Source: CAZJWR01 sp964549765
GTDB taxonomy: Bacteria > Zixibacteria > MSB-5A5 > GN15 > JAAZOE01
Length of the DNA: 60,603 nucleotides
Direction: 5' to 3'
Assembly: GCA_964549765.1 (NCBI GenBank)
Contig: CAZJWR010000019.1
Span: 1 to 60,603, forward strand
A program made the translations under genes and the position numbers. This document shows, piece after piece, positions 35,003 to 44,767 of this stretch. The notes below the pieces were generated by a model. It did no database searches, was not told where the DNA came from, and saw only the letters and a list, made by a program, of their open reading frames with translations. The first letter of the stretch is position 1. Each line of letters starts with the position of its first letter.

Positions 35003-35479
35003 TCAAAAGGACGCGATGATGGTATCCGATCCGCCTACCGACATGATGGTTCTGAGCGCCGGATTGTAGACATAGGCGGCGCCCCAGGCATCGGTGAGAT
35101 ATTCGCCGCCCGAGGTGTCGATGTAAGGTCCGTTCCAGCCGATCCGCGTGAATTTATCATATGCGGGAACCGTATCCGGCTTGCTCCCCAGTTCCGCGAG
35201 GCTGGCCGGCGGATGACCGACGTCCCCTTCGAACCCGACATCAAAATATCGTCCTCCGGCGATCGCCGAGGGATTTCCGATAATGGCCCGCTTCAGCATG
35301 AGCATCTCCGATTCGGTGGCGTTGATGCGGGAGCTTTCCGATAGGCCGCCCATCCGGGGAACGACGATCGCCGCCACCAGACCCAGGATGACAATCACCA
35401 TCACCAGTTCGATCAACGTGAAACCGCGCTGCCGCGGCAAACCGGATCGGCGGCAATTACCACGAATTTTCGCCGGTAA
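35003..35479 (-). CDS. GspG-type major pseudopilin or minor pilin
   Basis: 158 residues from ATG 35479; a TTG just before the processing site (MPRQRG) would give a shorter leader. Class III signal: RQRG then FTLIELVMVIVILGLVAAIV, cleaved before Phe. The C-terminal body has TSGGEYLTDAWGAAYVYNP, which is the GspG Ca-site region in loose form. Overlaps the upstream pilin end by 23 bases. Confidence 0.78.
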   Translation of the reverse strand, partial: LPAKIRGNCRRSGLPRQRGFTLIELVMVIVILGLVAAIVVPRMGGLSESSRINATESEMLMLKRAIIGNPSAIAGGRYFDVGFEGDVGHPPASLAELGSKPDTVPAYDKFTRIGWNGPYIDTSGGEYLTDAWGAAYVYNPALRTIMSVGGSDTIIASF

Positions 35480-35882
35480 CATTGGTATTGGCCCAAAGTT
35501 CTCCGGTCGCGGGATTGTACGCCCAGCCACAGTCAGCCCCCACAAGCGTGCCCCTGGGATTGGCTGTGCTGACAATGCTGTCCGGGTAGTTGGCGTTATC
35601 GCAATAAGGATTTTTCGGGATTTCCTGCTCCATGACCGAACCGATGGTGTTGACGTCGCCGATTGTCGGCCACGACGCGGTTCCGGTCGTGACGGCTTGG
35701 TTGGCGTACCAGATGGTTACGCCGGAGCGAAGTCCACCGAGAGCACCGCGACAAGCGGCTTCCTTGGCCTCCGAAGAGATATCCTGGTATTTCGGAATGG
35801 CGATCGCCGCCAGTATACCGAGCACGACGATGATGATCACCAGCTCGATAAGGGTAAAACCGGATTTGCTCGAAAATTTCAT
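35457..35882 (-). CDS. Type IV pilin / major pseudopilin
   Basis: 141 residues from ATG 35882 with TTTTTGGAGG upstream. Leader MKFSSKSG, then FTLIELVIIIVVLGILAAIA with the N-methylated Phe and Glu5. Mature body contains SEAKEAACRGALGGLRSGVT, ending GENSW. Two Cys (NPYCDN and ADCGW) may form a disulfide. Probably the main fibre subunit, as it is nearer the promoter than the GspG-like one. Confidence 0.85.
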   Translation of the reverse strand: MKFSSKSGFTLIELVIIIVVLGILAAIAIPKYQDISSEAKEAACRGALGGLRSGVTIWYANQAVTTGTASWPTIGDVNTIGSVMEQEIPKNPYCDNANYPDSIVSTANPRGTLVGADCGWAYNPATGELWANTNVTGENSW

Positions 35883-35968
35883 GCTACATTCCTCCAAAAA
35901 TGGCGGTTTCTTAAACTGCCAAATGCTTATAAGTATTTATCGGAAATTCAGTTGAACAATTTAGGGCG

Positions 35969-37183
35969 CTACCGAAATACCTTGATCAAATTCCACATCG
36001 GCAGGAAAATAGACAACGCCAAAATCAAGACCATCACGCCGATCACAACCGTCAGGATCGGCTCCAGAAGCGCCGTCAAATGCCGCGATTTGTAATCCAA
36101 TTCCATCTCGTAATGGGCCGCCAGTTCTTCCATGACAGTTTCCACCGAGCCGGATTCGAGTCCAACCTGAAACATATCCAGGGCGATCGTCGGAAAAAAG
36201 CGGTACTTTTCGGGATCAGGCCCGATCTCCTGTCCGCGCTCGAATGACACGGACAACTGCTCGACCTCGCCAGCGATGATTTTGTTGGACGTGGTATCGC
36301 GGATGATGTTTAAACATGCCACCATGGGGACGCCGCTCTTGAACAGAATTTTCAACATGGCCGCGAACCGGGCAATATTGGCTTTGACGATGAGATCGCC
36401 GACAATCGGAACCTTGAGCATCATTTTGTCCCATCTCAGACGTCCGTTCTTGGTCGACAGAAACTTTTTCAGCACAAATATCATCAGCCCCGCGACGGCC
36501 AGCAGGACAAACCAATACGCGGAAAAGATATGGCTGACCCCCATGACGATTTTTGTTGGCAACGGCAGCTCGGCGCCGAATTTTCCGTAGAGGCTGGCAA
36601 AGCGCGGAATGACGAATGTCATGAGAATGAACACTGCCACGGCGATAGCCCCGATAACCAGCATCGGGTAGCGCAGAGCCGATTTCACCTGACGCGCCAG
36701 AACCATTTCCTTTTCGATCAGGATCGCCAACTGGTCGAGGACTTCGTCCAGCGAGCCCGAGGTTTCGCCGGCGGCGATGGACGCGATATAGATCGGCGGG
36801 AATTTTTTCGGATATTGAGCGAACGACTTTGAAAGAGTCATGCCGGATCGCAGGTTGCCTATTATGCCCTCGATTTCCTCCGCCATGCCAATATCTTCGG
36901 CCCCCTTCTGTATGCTCGAAAGCGCCCGAAGGAGGGGGATACCGGCGCGATGCATCGTCTTCAGTTGTTTGGTGAAAATGATAAGCTTTTCCCGATTGGC
37001 CGACCCGAAATTGCCCAGGATAGTCGCCAACGACGCTTTTTCTACGCGTGGCCGGATATCGGTGGGGATGAGGCCCCGTTCCGAAATGGCGCCCAGGGCG
37101 GCTTCGCGCGTGTCGCTTTCAATATCTCCTTGAAAGCGATTGCCCCGCGGATCACGGGCGATATACGTCCAAACCTGTTTCAT
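35969..37183 (-). CDS. PilC/GspF inner-membrane platform protein
   Basis: 404 residues, the usual length. YIARDPRGNRFQGDIESDT start; two similar cytoplasmic domains (LLRALSSIQKGAEDIGMAEE, PMVACLNIIRDTTSNKIIAG) and three membrane segments. The C-terminus is LIFLPMWNLIKVFR-like (LSIFLPMWNLIKVF). Overlaps the ATPase gene by 4 bases. Confidence 0.9.
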   Translation of the reverse strand: MKQVWTYIARDPRGNRFQGDIESDTREAALGAISERGLIPTDIRPRVEKASLATILGNFGSANREKLIIFTKQLKTMHRAGIPLLRALSSIQKGAEDIGMAEEIEGIIGNLRSGMTLSKSFAQYPKKFPPIYIASIAAGETSGSLDEVLDQLAILIEKEMVLARQVKSALRYPMLVIGAIAVAVFILMTFVIPRFASLYGKFGAELPLPTKIVMGVSHIFSAYWFVLLAVAGLMIFVLKKFLSTKNGRLRWDKMMLKVPIVGDLIVKANIARFAAMLKILFKSGVPMVACLNIIRDTTSNKIIAGEVEQLSVSFERGQEIGPDPEKYRFFPTIALDMFQVGLESGSVETVMEELAAHYEMELDYKSRHLTALLEPILTVVIGVMVLILALSIFLPMWNLIKVFR

Positions 37184-38919
37184 GGCGTACTAACGGGAAC
37201 GGCCGGGGAGAGGCCCGGGGCGGAAAATCCCACCGGAGCCGTTACTTTGAGGACCTCGTCAATGGTGGTGATCCCGGCCGCTACCAAATCCATACCAGCC
37301 CCGGCCAGAGGATGATAGCCGCTTCGCGACGCCTCGGTTCTGATCGCCGTTTCGGAGGCGTTTTCCAGAATCATCTCGCGAATTCTATCGGTGACGCTGA
37401 CCAACTCAAACAGCCCCGTCAGGCCGCCGTAACCGGTCCCCCGGCAGTCGCGGCAGCCCCGTCCCCGGTAAAATTTTGCGTCCGGATATCGATCCAATTC
37501 CGGCAGACGTTCGCGGACTGCGGGCGAGATTTCGGCGTCTTCTTTGCAGCTCTCGCAAATCGTCCGCACCAGACGCTGGGCCAGGATGGCCTGCGACGCC
37601 GACGCCACCAGGTATCGCTCGATGCCCATATCGACCAGGCGCGTGATGGTCGCGACGGCATCGTTGGTATGAATCGTCGAAAAGACCAGATGCCCCGTCA
37701 AGGCCGCGCGAATGCCGATGGCCGCCGTGTCCGTATCGCGCATCTCGCCGACCATGATGATATCCGGATTTTGCCGGAGTATCGACCGCAGAGCGTTGGC
37801 GAAAACCAGTCCCGTCTTTTCGTTGATCTGTACCTGGTTAATGAGCGGCAGGGAATATTCGACCGGGTCCTCGACCGTGATAATATTCTTCTCGATGCTG
37901 TTGATCTCCTGTAGCGAGGCGTACAGCGTCGAGGTCTTTCCCGATGAGGTCGGCCCCGAAATCAGAATCAGCCCCTCCGGTTTCCTGATATGCAGACGCC
38001 AGGCGTCGAGGATATCGGTATGCATGCCCAGTTCGGGAAGCCCCGTTTTCATTTTGCGCTTATCCAGAATTCGTACGACGACCTTTTCGCCGTGGATCGT
38101 CGGCAGCGTCGAGACCCGCAAATCGACGACAATGCCGTCAACGGTAATCGACATGCGGCCATCCTGCGGCAGGCGTTTTTCAGATACATCGAGGCTCGAC
38201 GCGATTTTCACGCGGGAGATAATCTCCGACTGTAGTTTCTTCGGCGGCGAGGCCTCTTCGCGCATCACCCCATTGACGCGATAGCGAATACGCAGTTGGC
38301 TTTCGTCCGGCTCGATATGGACGTCGGAGGCGCCGTCCCCGACCGCCCGGGTCAGAATAAGGTTGACGAGTTTGACAACAGTGCTGTCGCCGGAGATGAT
38401 TTCATCGGTTTTGGCCGCTGTCGTATCATCGGCCGGGACAGCTTCCTCGGCCTCGTCACCCAGAATGTCGCGCACGGAATCGGCCACGGAATAGTAGCGG
38501 TCGATAGCGTCCGTGACGGCTTTCTCGCCGACGACAGCCCGTTTGATAACGCATTTGGTGATGTACTTGATCTCGTCCAGGGCGATGACATTGAGCGGGT
38601 CGGCCATGGCCAAGGTGAGGGTGTTGCCCATCCGAAATACCGGCAGGAGTCTGAATCGTTTGGCCACGTCGACCGGGACGGAGGCAATTACCTGCGGATT
38701 GATGACCAGCGACGACAGGTTCAGTTTCGGGATTTTGAGCCGCTCCGATATCACCTCGACCAGGTGCTCTTCGGTGATGATTCCGGTATCGACCAGAATA
38801 CTCCCCAGCTTTTTGCCGGATGTCTTCTGTATCGCCAGGGCCGTCCGGAGCTGGTCCTCGGTTATATACCCCTTATTGCGAAGGAGTTCACCGACTTTTT
38901 TTTGGGTTTCCACTGGCAT
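37180..38919 (-). CDS. PilB/GspE secretion ATPase
   Basis: 579 residues. N-terminal MshEN-type repeat (LLRNKGYITEDQLRTALAIQ), second N domain, then the ATPase: Walker A GPTSSGKTSTLY, Asp box and Walker B ILRQNPDIIMVGEMRDTDTA, His box TGHLVFSTIHTNDA. Zinc site C-x2-C (CESC) and CRDC. Powers pilus extension or pseudopilus assembly. First gene of the eight-gene operon; no clear ribosome-binding site before its ATG. No pilT or prepilin peptidase is in the window. Confidence 0.93.
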   Translation of the reverse strand: MPVETQKKVGELLRNKGYITEDQLRTALAIQKTSGKKLGSILVDTGIITEEHLVEVISERLKIPKLNLSSLVINPQVIASVPVDVAKRFRLLPVFRMGNTLTLAMADPLNVIALDEIKYITKCVIKRAVVGEKAVTDAIDRYYSVADSVRDILGDEAEEAVPADDTTAAKTDEIISGDSTVVKLVNLILTRAVGDGASDVHIEPDESQLRIRYRVNGVMREEASPPKKLQSEIISRVKIASSLDVSEKRLPQDGRMSITVDGIVVDLRVSTLPTIHGEKVVVRILDKRKMKTGLPELGMHTDILDAWRLHIRKPEGLILISGPTSSGKTSTLYASLQEINSIEKNIITVEDPVEYSLPLINQVQINEKTGLVFANALRSILRQNPDIIMVGEMRDTDTAAIGIRAALTGHLVFSTIHTNDAVATITRLVDMGIERYLVASASQAILAQRLVRTICESCKEDAEISPAVRERLPELDRYPDAKFYRGRGCRDCRGTGYGGLTGLFELVSVTDRIREMILENASETAIRTEASRSGYHPLAGAGMDLVAAGITTIDEVLKVTAPVGFSAPGLSPAVPVSTP

Positions 38920-38967
38920 AATTAATTGCTATTTTAGCAAGTTATCGGTATATGCCGGCTTTACTTG

Positions 38968-40629
38968 ATGGAGATGCCTTTGTCCAAAACGCCGCCAACA
39001 TACGCCCGGCCATCGGCCGGGATCGCCGCCACAAAGCTCAGGTTGATCTTTTTCAGTTTGATTCCCGTCATCCTGCTCCTCTTCGGCGCCGCCGGCGCCG
39101 AACCGCCCTCCGATTCGCCGCCCGTTATCGACTCCATCGATATCCGGCCCGGAAACGTCTTCGATCTTACCAATCCGGAACAGAATAATCTCTTATTTCG
39201 ACTGGCCGACAAGACCCATATCGTGACCCGCAAGTCGGTCATCCGCCGGGAATTGCTGGTCAAGGAGGGCGACGTCTACGATTCCGCTCTGATCAACGAA
39301 AGCATGCGCAATCTGCGCAGCCTGCCGTATCTGCTCTACGTCAATATTCATATGAAAGTCGGTCCTCACGGCGAACATATCATGGTTGTCGAAACGACCG
39401 ACAAATGGACGGCCTATCCTCGGGTATCGTACATGCGGAGCGGCAGCCGTAATGATATTCGGCTGGGCCTCAAGGAGAGCAACTTCCTCGGCTACGGAAT
39501 CGAAATGGCGCACCGGTATTACATCCTCGACAGAGACCGCAATTATTACCAGACCGAATTTTCCGATGACCGCGTTATGGATTACGATTACTCGGTGTAT
39601 CTTCTCTACTCGGATAATCCCGAGGCCGGCCAAGTTTCGGCCGTCCTGGGGCGGCCGTTTTATTCGCTGGAGCAAAAATGGGGCGGTCAAACCTCATATT
39701 CCCACTTGCGCCGCCGACTCGATTTCTACGTGGCGCAATATCTATCGGCTCAGGAAAGGTACGATCGCGATAATTTCTTACTGCAATTGTCCTATAGAAT
39801 TGGCGGGAACAATATCAAGTATCACTTTACCCCAAGGTATGAGTACACAACGCTGCGTTCGCGAGGACGCAACATCTATGTGGCCGACGCCGATACGTTG
39901 CTTCCAAAGCAGGCTCAGGATACGATTTCAAACTATTTTGAGTTTACATTTCGCGTCCAGCAGATCAATTACACCGTGTTCCGGCGGATCAACCGGTTCT
40001 ATAAGCCGGAGGATATCAATCTGGGACTGGACGCCCGGGCAACCGCCGGCGCCGCATATGAGCCTGGTTTCCGGGGTTCGTTGTATCAATATCTTGCCAT
40101 GTGGCCGCAATTCACTTTTGCCCTCGGTTCCAATCTCTGCATCGCTGGTATCCGGGGCGATCAGTGGTTTTCGGCGGGAGAGAAGGTCCGGCGGGATATA
40201 AACAGTTACTTCATATTTTATGGACAATATCTTAGAAAAAATACGCTTGCGATCAGAGCAAGTTATAATTCCATTCATCTTAAGGAGAAATCATTCACCC
40301 TCTATCTCGATGAAGATTACGGTGTCCGGGGCTATCCCGCATACTCATTCAATGGGGAGGACCGGTTGCTCCTGACCATCGAAAACCGCTATTTCTCCGA
40401 CATTGAGATTCTCACCGTCGGTTTAGGAGCAGCGGCCTTTGTCGATATTGGCAATATATGGGCCCGTGGCGGCAGTCCAACCCTGCGGGAAACCAGATAC
40501 TCGATCGGCTTCGGGTTGCGATTCGGTGTCAGCCGCAGCACTAATGCCGAGGTTGTCCGATTCGACTTCGCATATGCTCCGGAAAGGGGAAAGTGGGAAA
40601 TTTCTGTCGGAACCGGACAATATTTTTGA
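38968..40629 (+). CDS. Omp85/BamA-like outer-membrane protein with one POTRA domain
   Basis: 553 residues from ATG 38968 (ATG 38974 is possible). Signal peptide, then a POTRA domain at about 50-140 (PVIDSIDIRPGNVFDLTN, FRLADKTHIVTRKSVIRREL). The rest is a barrel whose loop-6 motif reads GVRGYPAYSFNGEDRLLLTI, with the family's VRGxP. It ends GTGQYF with a terminal Phe. Members fold or export outer-membrane or surface proteins. One POTRA and no bamA neighbours (skp, lpx) argue against being the essential BamA; it may be a TamA-like or surface-export paralogue. Divergent from the secretion operon. Confidence 0.8.
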   Translation: MEMPLSKTPPTYARPSAGIAATKLRLIFFSLIPVILLLFGAAGAEPPSDSPPVIDSIDIRPGNVFDLTNPEQNNLLFRLADKTHIVTRKSVIRRELLVKEGDVYDSALINESMRNLRSLPYLLYVNIHMKVGPHGEHIMVVETTDKWTAYPRVSYMRSGSRNDIRLGLKESNFLGYGIEMAHRYYILDRDRNYYQTEFSDDRVMDYDYSVYLLYSDNPEAGQVSAVLGRPFYSLEQKWGGQTSYSHLRRRLDFYVAQYLSAQERYDRDNFLLQLSYRIGGNNIKYHFTPRYEYTTLRSRGRNIYVADADTLLPKQAQDTISNYFEFTFRVQQINYTVFRRINRFYKPEDINLGLDARATAGAAYEPGFRGSLYQYLAMWPQFTFALGSNLCIAGIRGDQWFSAGEKVRRDINSYFIFYGQYLRKNTLAIRASYNSIHLKEKSFTLYLDEDYGVRGYPAYSFNGEDRLLLTIENRYFSDIEILTVGLGAAAFVDIGNIWARGGSPTLRETRYSIGFGLRFGVSRSTNAEVVRFDFAYAPERGKWEISVGTGQYF

Positions 40630-40693
40630 ACGTCACGGAACGATTCAGAGGGTATAAGCTGTTAAACTATGTAAAGTTGTCCAAAATTTATAC

Positions 40694-40721
40694 TTGACTG
40701 TTGAGGGAACCTCTGTATCTT
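40694..40721 (+). promoter_or_regulatory. Promoter for the MXAN_6640-like gene
   Basis: TTGACT (40694-40699), 16-bp spacer, TATCTT (40716-40721), about 60 bp before the ATG at 40783. The -10 is the same as in the second rrn promoter. Confidence 0.55.
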
Positions 40722-40782
40722 TATAGTGTGGGAAATAATGTCCTCGCCGCAATGCTACCGCCAGACTACGTAGAGGATTTCT

Positions 40783-42480
40783 ATGCCGCATAGACTTGAA
40801 TGGAAATCGCTGACAACGGCCTTGTGCAGCCTGCTGGCTTTGTCATGGCTGGCCGCGGGAGCGGCGGCGGCCGTCGGGACGTCCAGTTACGACAAGATTG
40901 AGACGGCCTTTGCCGACGGGCGGATTGATCACGCCGAAATGCTTTATGAAAAGGCGTTGGCATTTTTCTCGCCCCAGGAATTGGCCACGGAATATAAAAG
41001 TACGGCCCCCGGCGTTCTGAAATCGGGCACGGAACTAGTGATGCAGATTCACGACGATTGGGACGCGTTCTCACCCGAACAGCAGGTGGCGCTGTCGGCG
41101 TTCATGACGCGGCCGTCGAAGCAAACGAATTACGATTCCCCCCAAGGGTATTTCAATATTCATTATGACACCACCGGCCCGGAAGCGGTGCCGCCGCAGG
41201 ATCTCGACGGTGATAAGATTCCCGATTACGTCGAACGGATCGGTCTCTATTGTGACAGCGCCCGCGCCGTTTATTTGGATCATATGGGTTTTCTGCCGCC
41301 GCCGATCGATACGTCACTCGCCGGCGCCTACGATATCTATCTGCTGGCCATCGGGGGATATGGCGCGACCTTTCCGGAAGCACCGGCCGACAGCCCCTGG
41401 ACCGATTACACCAGCTACATAGTCATTCATTGCCGTATGGATTTCAATTTGTTCCATAATGATGATCCTGAAGGGGACACGGTCGGCGCCCTGAAGGTGA
41501 CTTCGGCCCATGAATATTTTCACGCTGTCCAGCTGGCGTACAAGTACGATCTGACCGAATACCTGTGGCTCATGGAATCGAGTGCGACCTGGATGGAGGA
41601 GGTTGTGTTTCCGGGCGTCAATGACAACCAGAATTATCTTCCGGATTTCTTTTCGGTCCCATACACGAAACTTACCTCGACCACGGGCAATCATGAATAC
41701 GGCGCTTTTGTCTGGCCGGGATTTTTGTATCAGCGATTCGGTGAAGATATCATCCGGCGGATCTGGCAGGCAGCCCGATACAACGCCTCGTTGGCGGCGA
41801 ATGATTCGGCTCTGGCGTCGTACGGGTCGGCCCTCAACCATGCCTTCCCGGAATTTGTCGTCTGGAATTATTTCACCGGCGATCGGGCTATTCCCGGCAA
41901 ATATTACGCCGAAGCGGCCGATTATCCGCAAGTTCCCGTGGATCAAACATTCGCGAGTTTCGTGCAGGATTCGGTAACCCCGATCCATGCGCCCGATGCT
42001 TTGGCCTGCAATTATGTCGAGTTCACGGTGGATACATCGGCCCGGGGAATAGCGGAATTCACTCTCGACGGCGCCGGCATCGCCCGGTGGGCGTTCAGCG
42101 GCGTCGGCTCTCGGACAGATTTCGATACCGCGCAGACGGTTGTCAGCGTGGTAAGCGAGGACCTGAAAATACGACTGCCGTATATCGATGATTATGATCA
42201 TCTGATCGCCATGCCGACGGTCATATCCAAATCGGCCCTGGCTAACCCCTATGTTCTGCAAGCGAGCGTGCTGCCTTACGGCGACGCCAATTACGACGCC
42301 GCAATCAATGTCGCCGACGCGGTATACCTGATCAATTATATTTTCAGAAGCGGCCCCGTCCCGGTGCCGGTGATTGAAAGCGGTGACGCCGATTGCGACG
42401 CCAGGATCAACATCACCGATGCCGTCGCGATCGTGAATTATGTCTTCAAAGACGGGCCTGAACCGTGCGCGGGGCGATGA
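40783..42480 (+). CDS. Secreted putative metalloprotease (MXAN_6640-like) with dockerin-like tail
   Basis: 565 residues. Signal peptide 1-30; a helical N-terminal domain; FNIHYDTTGPEAVPPQDLDG and DKIPDYVE (about 125-151) are typical of the MXAN_6640 group; zinc motif HEYFH at 243-247 followed by LMESSATWMEEVVFP, with the Glu acting as the third ligand. The last 65 residues carry a dockerin-like pair (INVADAVYLINYIF, INITDAVAIVNYVF). Extracellular peptidase by inference; the family has little biochemistry. Monocistronic with its own promoter. Confidence 0.8.
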   Translation: MPHRLEWKSLTTALCSLLALSWLAAGAAAAVGTSSYDKIETAFADGRIDHAEMLYEKALAFFSPQELATEYKSTAPGVLKSGTELVMQIHDDWDAFSPEQQVALSAFMTRPSKQTNYDSPQGYFNIHYDTTGPEAVPPQDLDGDKIPDYVERIGLYCDSARAVYLDHMGFLPPPIDTSLAGAYDIYLLAIGGYGATFPEAPADSPWTDYTSYIVIHCRMDFNLFHNDDPEGDTVGALKVTSAHEYFHAVQLAYKYDLTEYLWLMESSATWMEEVVFPGVNDNQNYLPDFFSVPYTKLTSTTGNHEYGAFVWPGFLYQRFGEDIIRRIWQAARYNASLAANDSALASYGSALNHAFPEFVVWNYFTGDRAIPGKYYAEAADYPQVPVDQTFASFVQDSVTPIHAPDALACNYVEFTVDTSARGIAEFTLDGAGIARWAFSGVGSRTDFDTAQTVVSVVSEDLKIRLPYIDDYDHLIAMPTVISKSALANPYVLQASVLPYGDANYDAAINVADAVYLINYIFRSGPVPVPVIESGDADCDARINITDAVAIVNYVFKDGPEPCAGR

Positions 42481-42612
42481 TTCCGGCCCTCGGTCCATCC
42501 ACTACATTTTCCCGATCCATGACCGTATCCGGATGATCCATGCATCCGAATCCGACGATTCATGCATGCGGTATCCTGACAAAAAACCCCTGAACAGTGG
42601 AATTTTTTTAAT

Positions 42613-42641
42613 TGACAAGTTTTTCCACCACTCGTATATAT
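42613..42641 (+). promoter_or_regulatory. Near-consensus sigma-70 promoter
   Basis: TTGACA (42613-42618), 17-bp spacer, TATATA (42636-42641). It is 86 bp upstream of the zinc-ribbon gene and is the best promoter in the window apart from those of rRNA. Confidence 0.75.
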
Positions 42642-42727
42642 CGACGTCAACGGCATGGAACGACAACACATGATGGTAAGGTGAGAACATTACAGGGAAG
42701 TAATCGAGTCGGCCAAAGAGGGGGATC

Positions 42728-42946
42728 ATGGAATCTGGTTTTGAAACGAAGATCCTGATCTGCGCCGAATGCGGAGAGGAATTCGTGTTCACCGTCGCGG
42801 CCCAAGAGTATTTTGCAGAGAAGGGATACACGGAAGATCCCAAGCTGTGCAAGTCATGCTACATGCAACGGAAACGCGATAGGAAGGTACATACTCGCGA
42901 AGTCAACTCAGACGTCGACCATCTACCCTTCGCACACGAGCAGTAA
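42728..42946 (+). CDS. Small zinc-ribbon protein
   Basis: 72 residues. LICAECGEEFVFTVAAQEY and KGYTEDPKLCKSCYMQRKR give two CxxC knuckles of the zf-trcl type, matching short bacterial proteins of that family. The C-terminus is basic then acidic. Role unknown. GAGAGGGGGATC lies just before the ATG, and a strong promoter precedes it. No close downstream partner. Confidence 0.85.
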   Translation: MESGFETKILICAECGEEFVFTVAAQEYFAEKGYTEDPKLCKSCYMQRKRDRKVHTREVNSDVDHLPFAHEQ

Positions 42947-43051
42947 CGCCAGCGGCCCGCGCCGAGGGCACGGGCCGGTTAAGGATCATCAACGGAAAAT
43001 CCAAGGCAACTCCGGCGACGGATGTCGACGGGGCGGCTATCGGTGAGCCGG

Positions 43052-44755
43052 CTAACGCAGTAACGCCATCTTTCGGACAACTCGTTCGTCTTCGTTGGTC
43101 AGTTCATACAGGTATATCCCGCTGGCGGCGTCCCGGCCGCTATCGTCGCGGCCGTCCCAGGCGGCGGTATGTTTTCCGGCTTGAAATGTCCCGGAAACAA
43201 CCTCCGCGACATGCTGTCCCAGCAGGTTGTATATCTCTATCCGCACTTCGCTCTCCGACGGAACGGTGAATTCAAACCGGGTTGAGGGGTTGAACGGATT
43301 CGGATGATTCTGCCCCAACGAAAATTGTGGCAGAGCAATGACCGGATCGTCGTCATTGTCGGACGCGAACGAAACGGCGAAGTCGGCCGTCATGGTCGCC
43401 GCCGAAGAAGAAATATTGCTGACCGCGACGAAACTGCTTGAGGCGCCATACCCGTCGGAATTGGGGCTGGAAACGGGCGAGAACGATACATTTCCGGTCG
43501 CACCCGGAAAGGGATCGCCGCTATCGCCGCCCGATAGTTTTTTCTCGAGCTGGTATTGATTATCGGCCTGCTCCAGCGCCACCAGATAATGCCCGTAGTC
43601 GGTGTGTCCGGGATACCATTCGTTGCTATTGCTCCCGGCTGCTTCATCGATATGCCAGATAAGCAGACCGGAGGCGGGAAGGCCTGCATCGTACCCGGTC
43701 CGCTGACGGTTTTCCACCAGAAAATATTCATTTCCGACCGAACCCGACGTCCAGAGGCGAAATATCGTTGCGTTCGATTCGACGGCGGGAATGGAAACAC
43801 CGGGCATATTGCTGTTTATATTGGTCGGCGTTATCCAGCCGAGATGGGTGAGGCTCCAGGCGTCGAGATGCGCCGGACTGCTTCCGAGGCTGCCGTTCCA
43901 GCTTCCCGTCGACATCAGCGACCAATAGCCGGTTCCGTGAGAACTGCCGTCGGTATCGTACAGGTCAGGCAGACCGAATACGTGACCCAGTTCGTGGCAA
44001 AAGACGCCTATGGTCATATCGCCGGGGGTGATCCAGTATTCCGGCATGATCGTGTAATCGTGAATAGAGACGCCGTCCTTCTGGCGGGGGGTGATAGACC
44101 ATTTGTGCGACCAGATATCGTTGACCGACCCGGTGAATTCCGCGCCGCGACCGGCATGGACGATCATGACGACGTCGACATATCCGTCGCCGTCGTTGTC
44201 ATACTGGGAAAAGTCGATTATCGAATCGGCCGCATCGACCAAATCCTCGCAGAGTCCCTGGCTGTTGTGGGGATAGTCTGACCCGGTCCCGTATTCGCCG
44301 TTTACGTAATAGGCATACGTCTCCGGCGCCCGCTGCCAGCCCGATGAGGAGGGGAGATCCAGCGACACCAGATCTACCTGGCCGTACGACACTTCCTGAT
44401 AATAATCGCGGACGGTGCCGGTTTTGTCGGTGAAGATGAGCGTGTCGAATCTGACCGGAGTGACCTGCGAGACCTTGTCGGAGAAATCGACCAGCAGACA
44501 GAGCGCCCGGAACGGCCCGGTCATCCCCGGTGAATTCACTGCGGACGGCGCATTTAGTTTCATCGCCAAGGGGAGATACTTCATATCGTTCAGCGCCTCC
44601 GGCGGCGGGATTTCGCCCCGGTCGATCTTTGCCTGTACGTCCGGGTAGGGGGGCATCGCCTTAATGCGATTAGTCGGGACCATGACTGCCGCGGCCAGCA
44701 ATGTCATGGCCAGAATAGTAGTAAAGATGCGCCGGTTATGTATCCGTGTCGTCAT
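43052..44755 (-). CDS. Secreted M6-family metalloprotease with FlgD-like/T9SS-type tail
   Basis: 567 residues. Signal peptide 1-25; M6 (immune inhibitor A) domain with GPFRALCLLVDFSDKVSQV, SQYDNDGDGYVDVVMIVHAG and zinc motif CHELGHVFGLPDLYD (H254, E255, H258). A Gly/Ser-rich middle domain and a C-terminal module LGQNHPNPFNPSTRFEFTVP ... IYNLLGQHVAEVVSG ... GIYLYELTNEDERVVRKM follow; this is the T9SS type A/FlgD Ig-like tail found in FCB-group secreted proteins. AAGGAGAGGACAAC precedes the ATG inside the end of the previous gene. Third gene of an operon with the beta-barrel and lipoprotein genes. Confidence 0.9.
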   Translation of the reverse strand: MTTRIHNRRIFTTILAMTLLAAAVMVPTNRIKAMPPYPDVQAKIDRGEIPPPEALNDMKYLPLAMKLNAPSAVNSPGMTGPFRALCLLVDFSDKVSQVTPVRFDTLIFTDKTGTVRDYYQEVSYGQVDLVSLDLPSSSGWQRAPETYAYYVNGEYGTGSDYPHNSQGLCEDLVDAADSIIDFSQYDNDGDGYVDVVMIVHAGRGAEFTGSVNDIWSHKWSITPRQKDGVSIHDYTIMPEYWITPGDMTIGVFCHELGHVFGLPDLYDTDGSSHGTGYWSLMSTGSWNGSLGSSPAHLDAWSLTHLGWITPTNINSNMPGVSIPAVESNATIFRLWTSGSVGNEYFLVENRQRTGYDAGLPASGLLIWHIDEAAGSNSNEWYPGHTDYGHYLVALEQADNQYQLEKKLSGGDSGDPFPGATGNVSFSPVSSPNSDGYGASSSFVAVSNISSSAATMTADFAVSFASDNDDDPVIALPQFSLGQNHPNPFNPSTRFEFTVPSESEVRIEIYNLLGQHVAEVVSGTFQAGKHTAAWDGRDDSGRDAASGIYLYELTNEDERVVRKMALLR

Positions 44756-44767
44756 GTTGTCCTCTCC

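Noticed and set aside
40694..40726. TTATAG at 40721 as the -10 of the promoter before 40783
   Set aside because: It would need a 21-bp spacer; TATCTT at 16 bp is more plausible.
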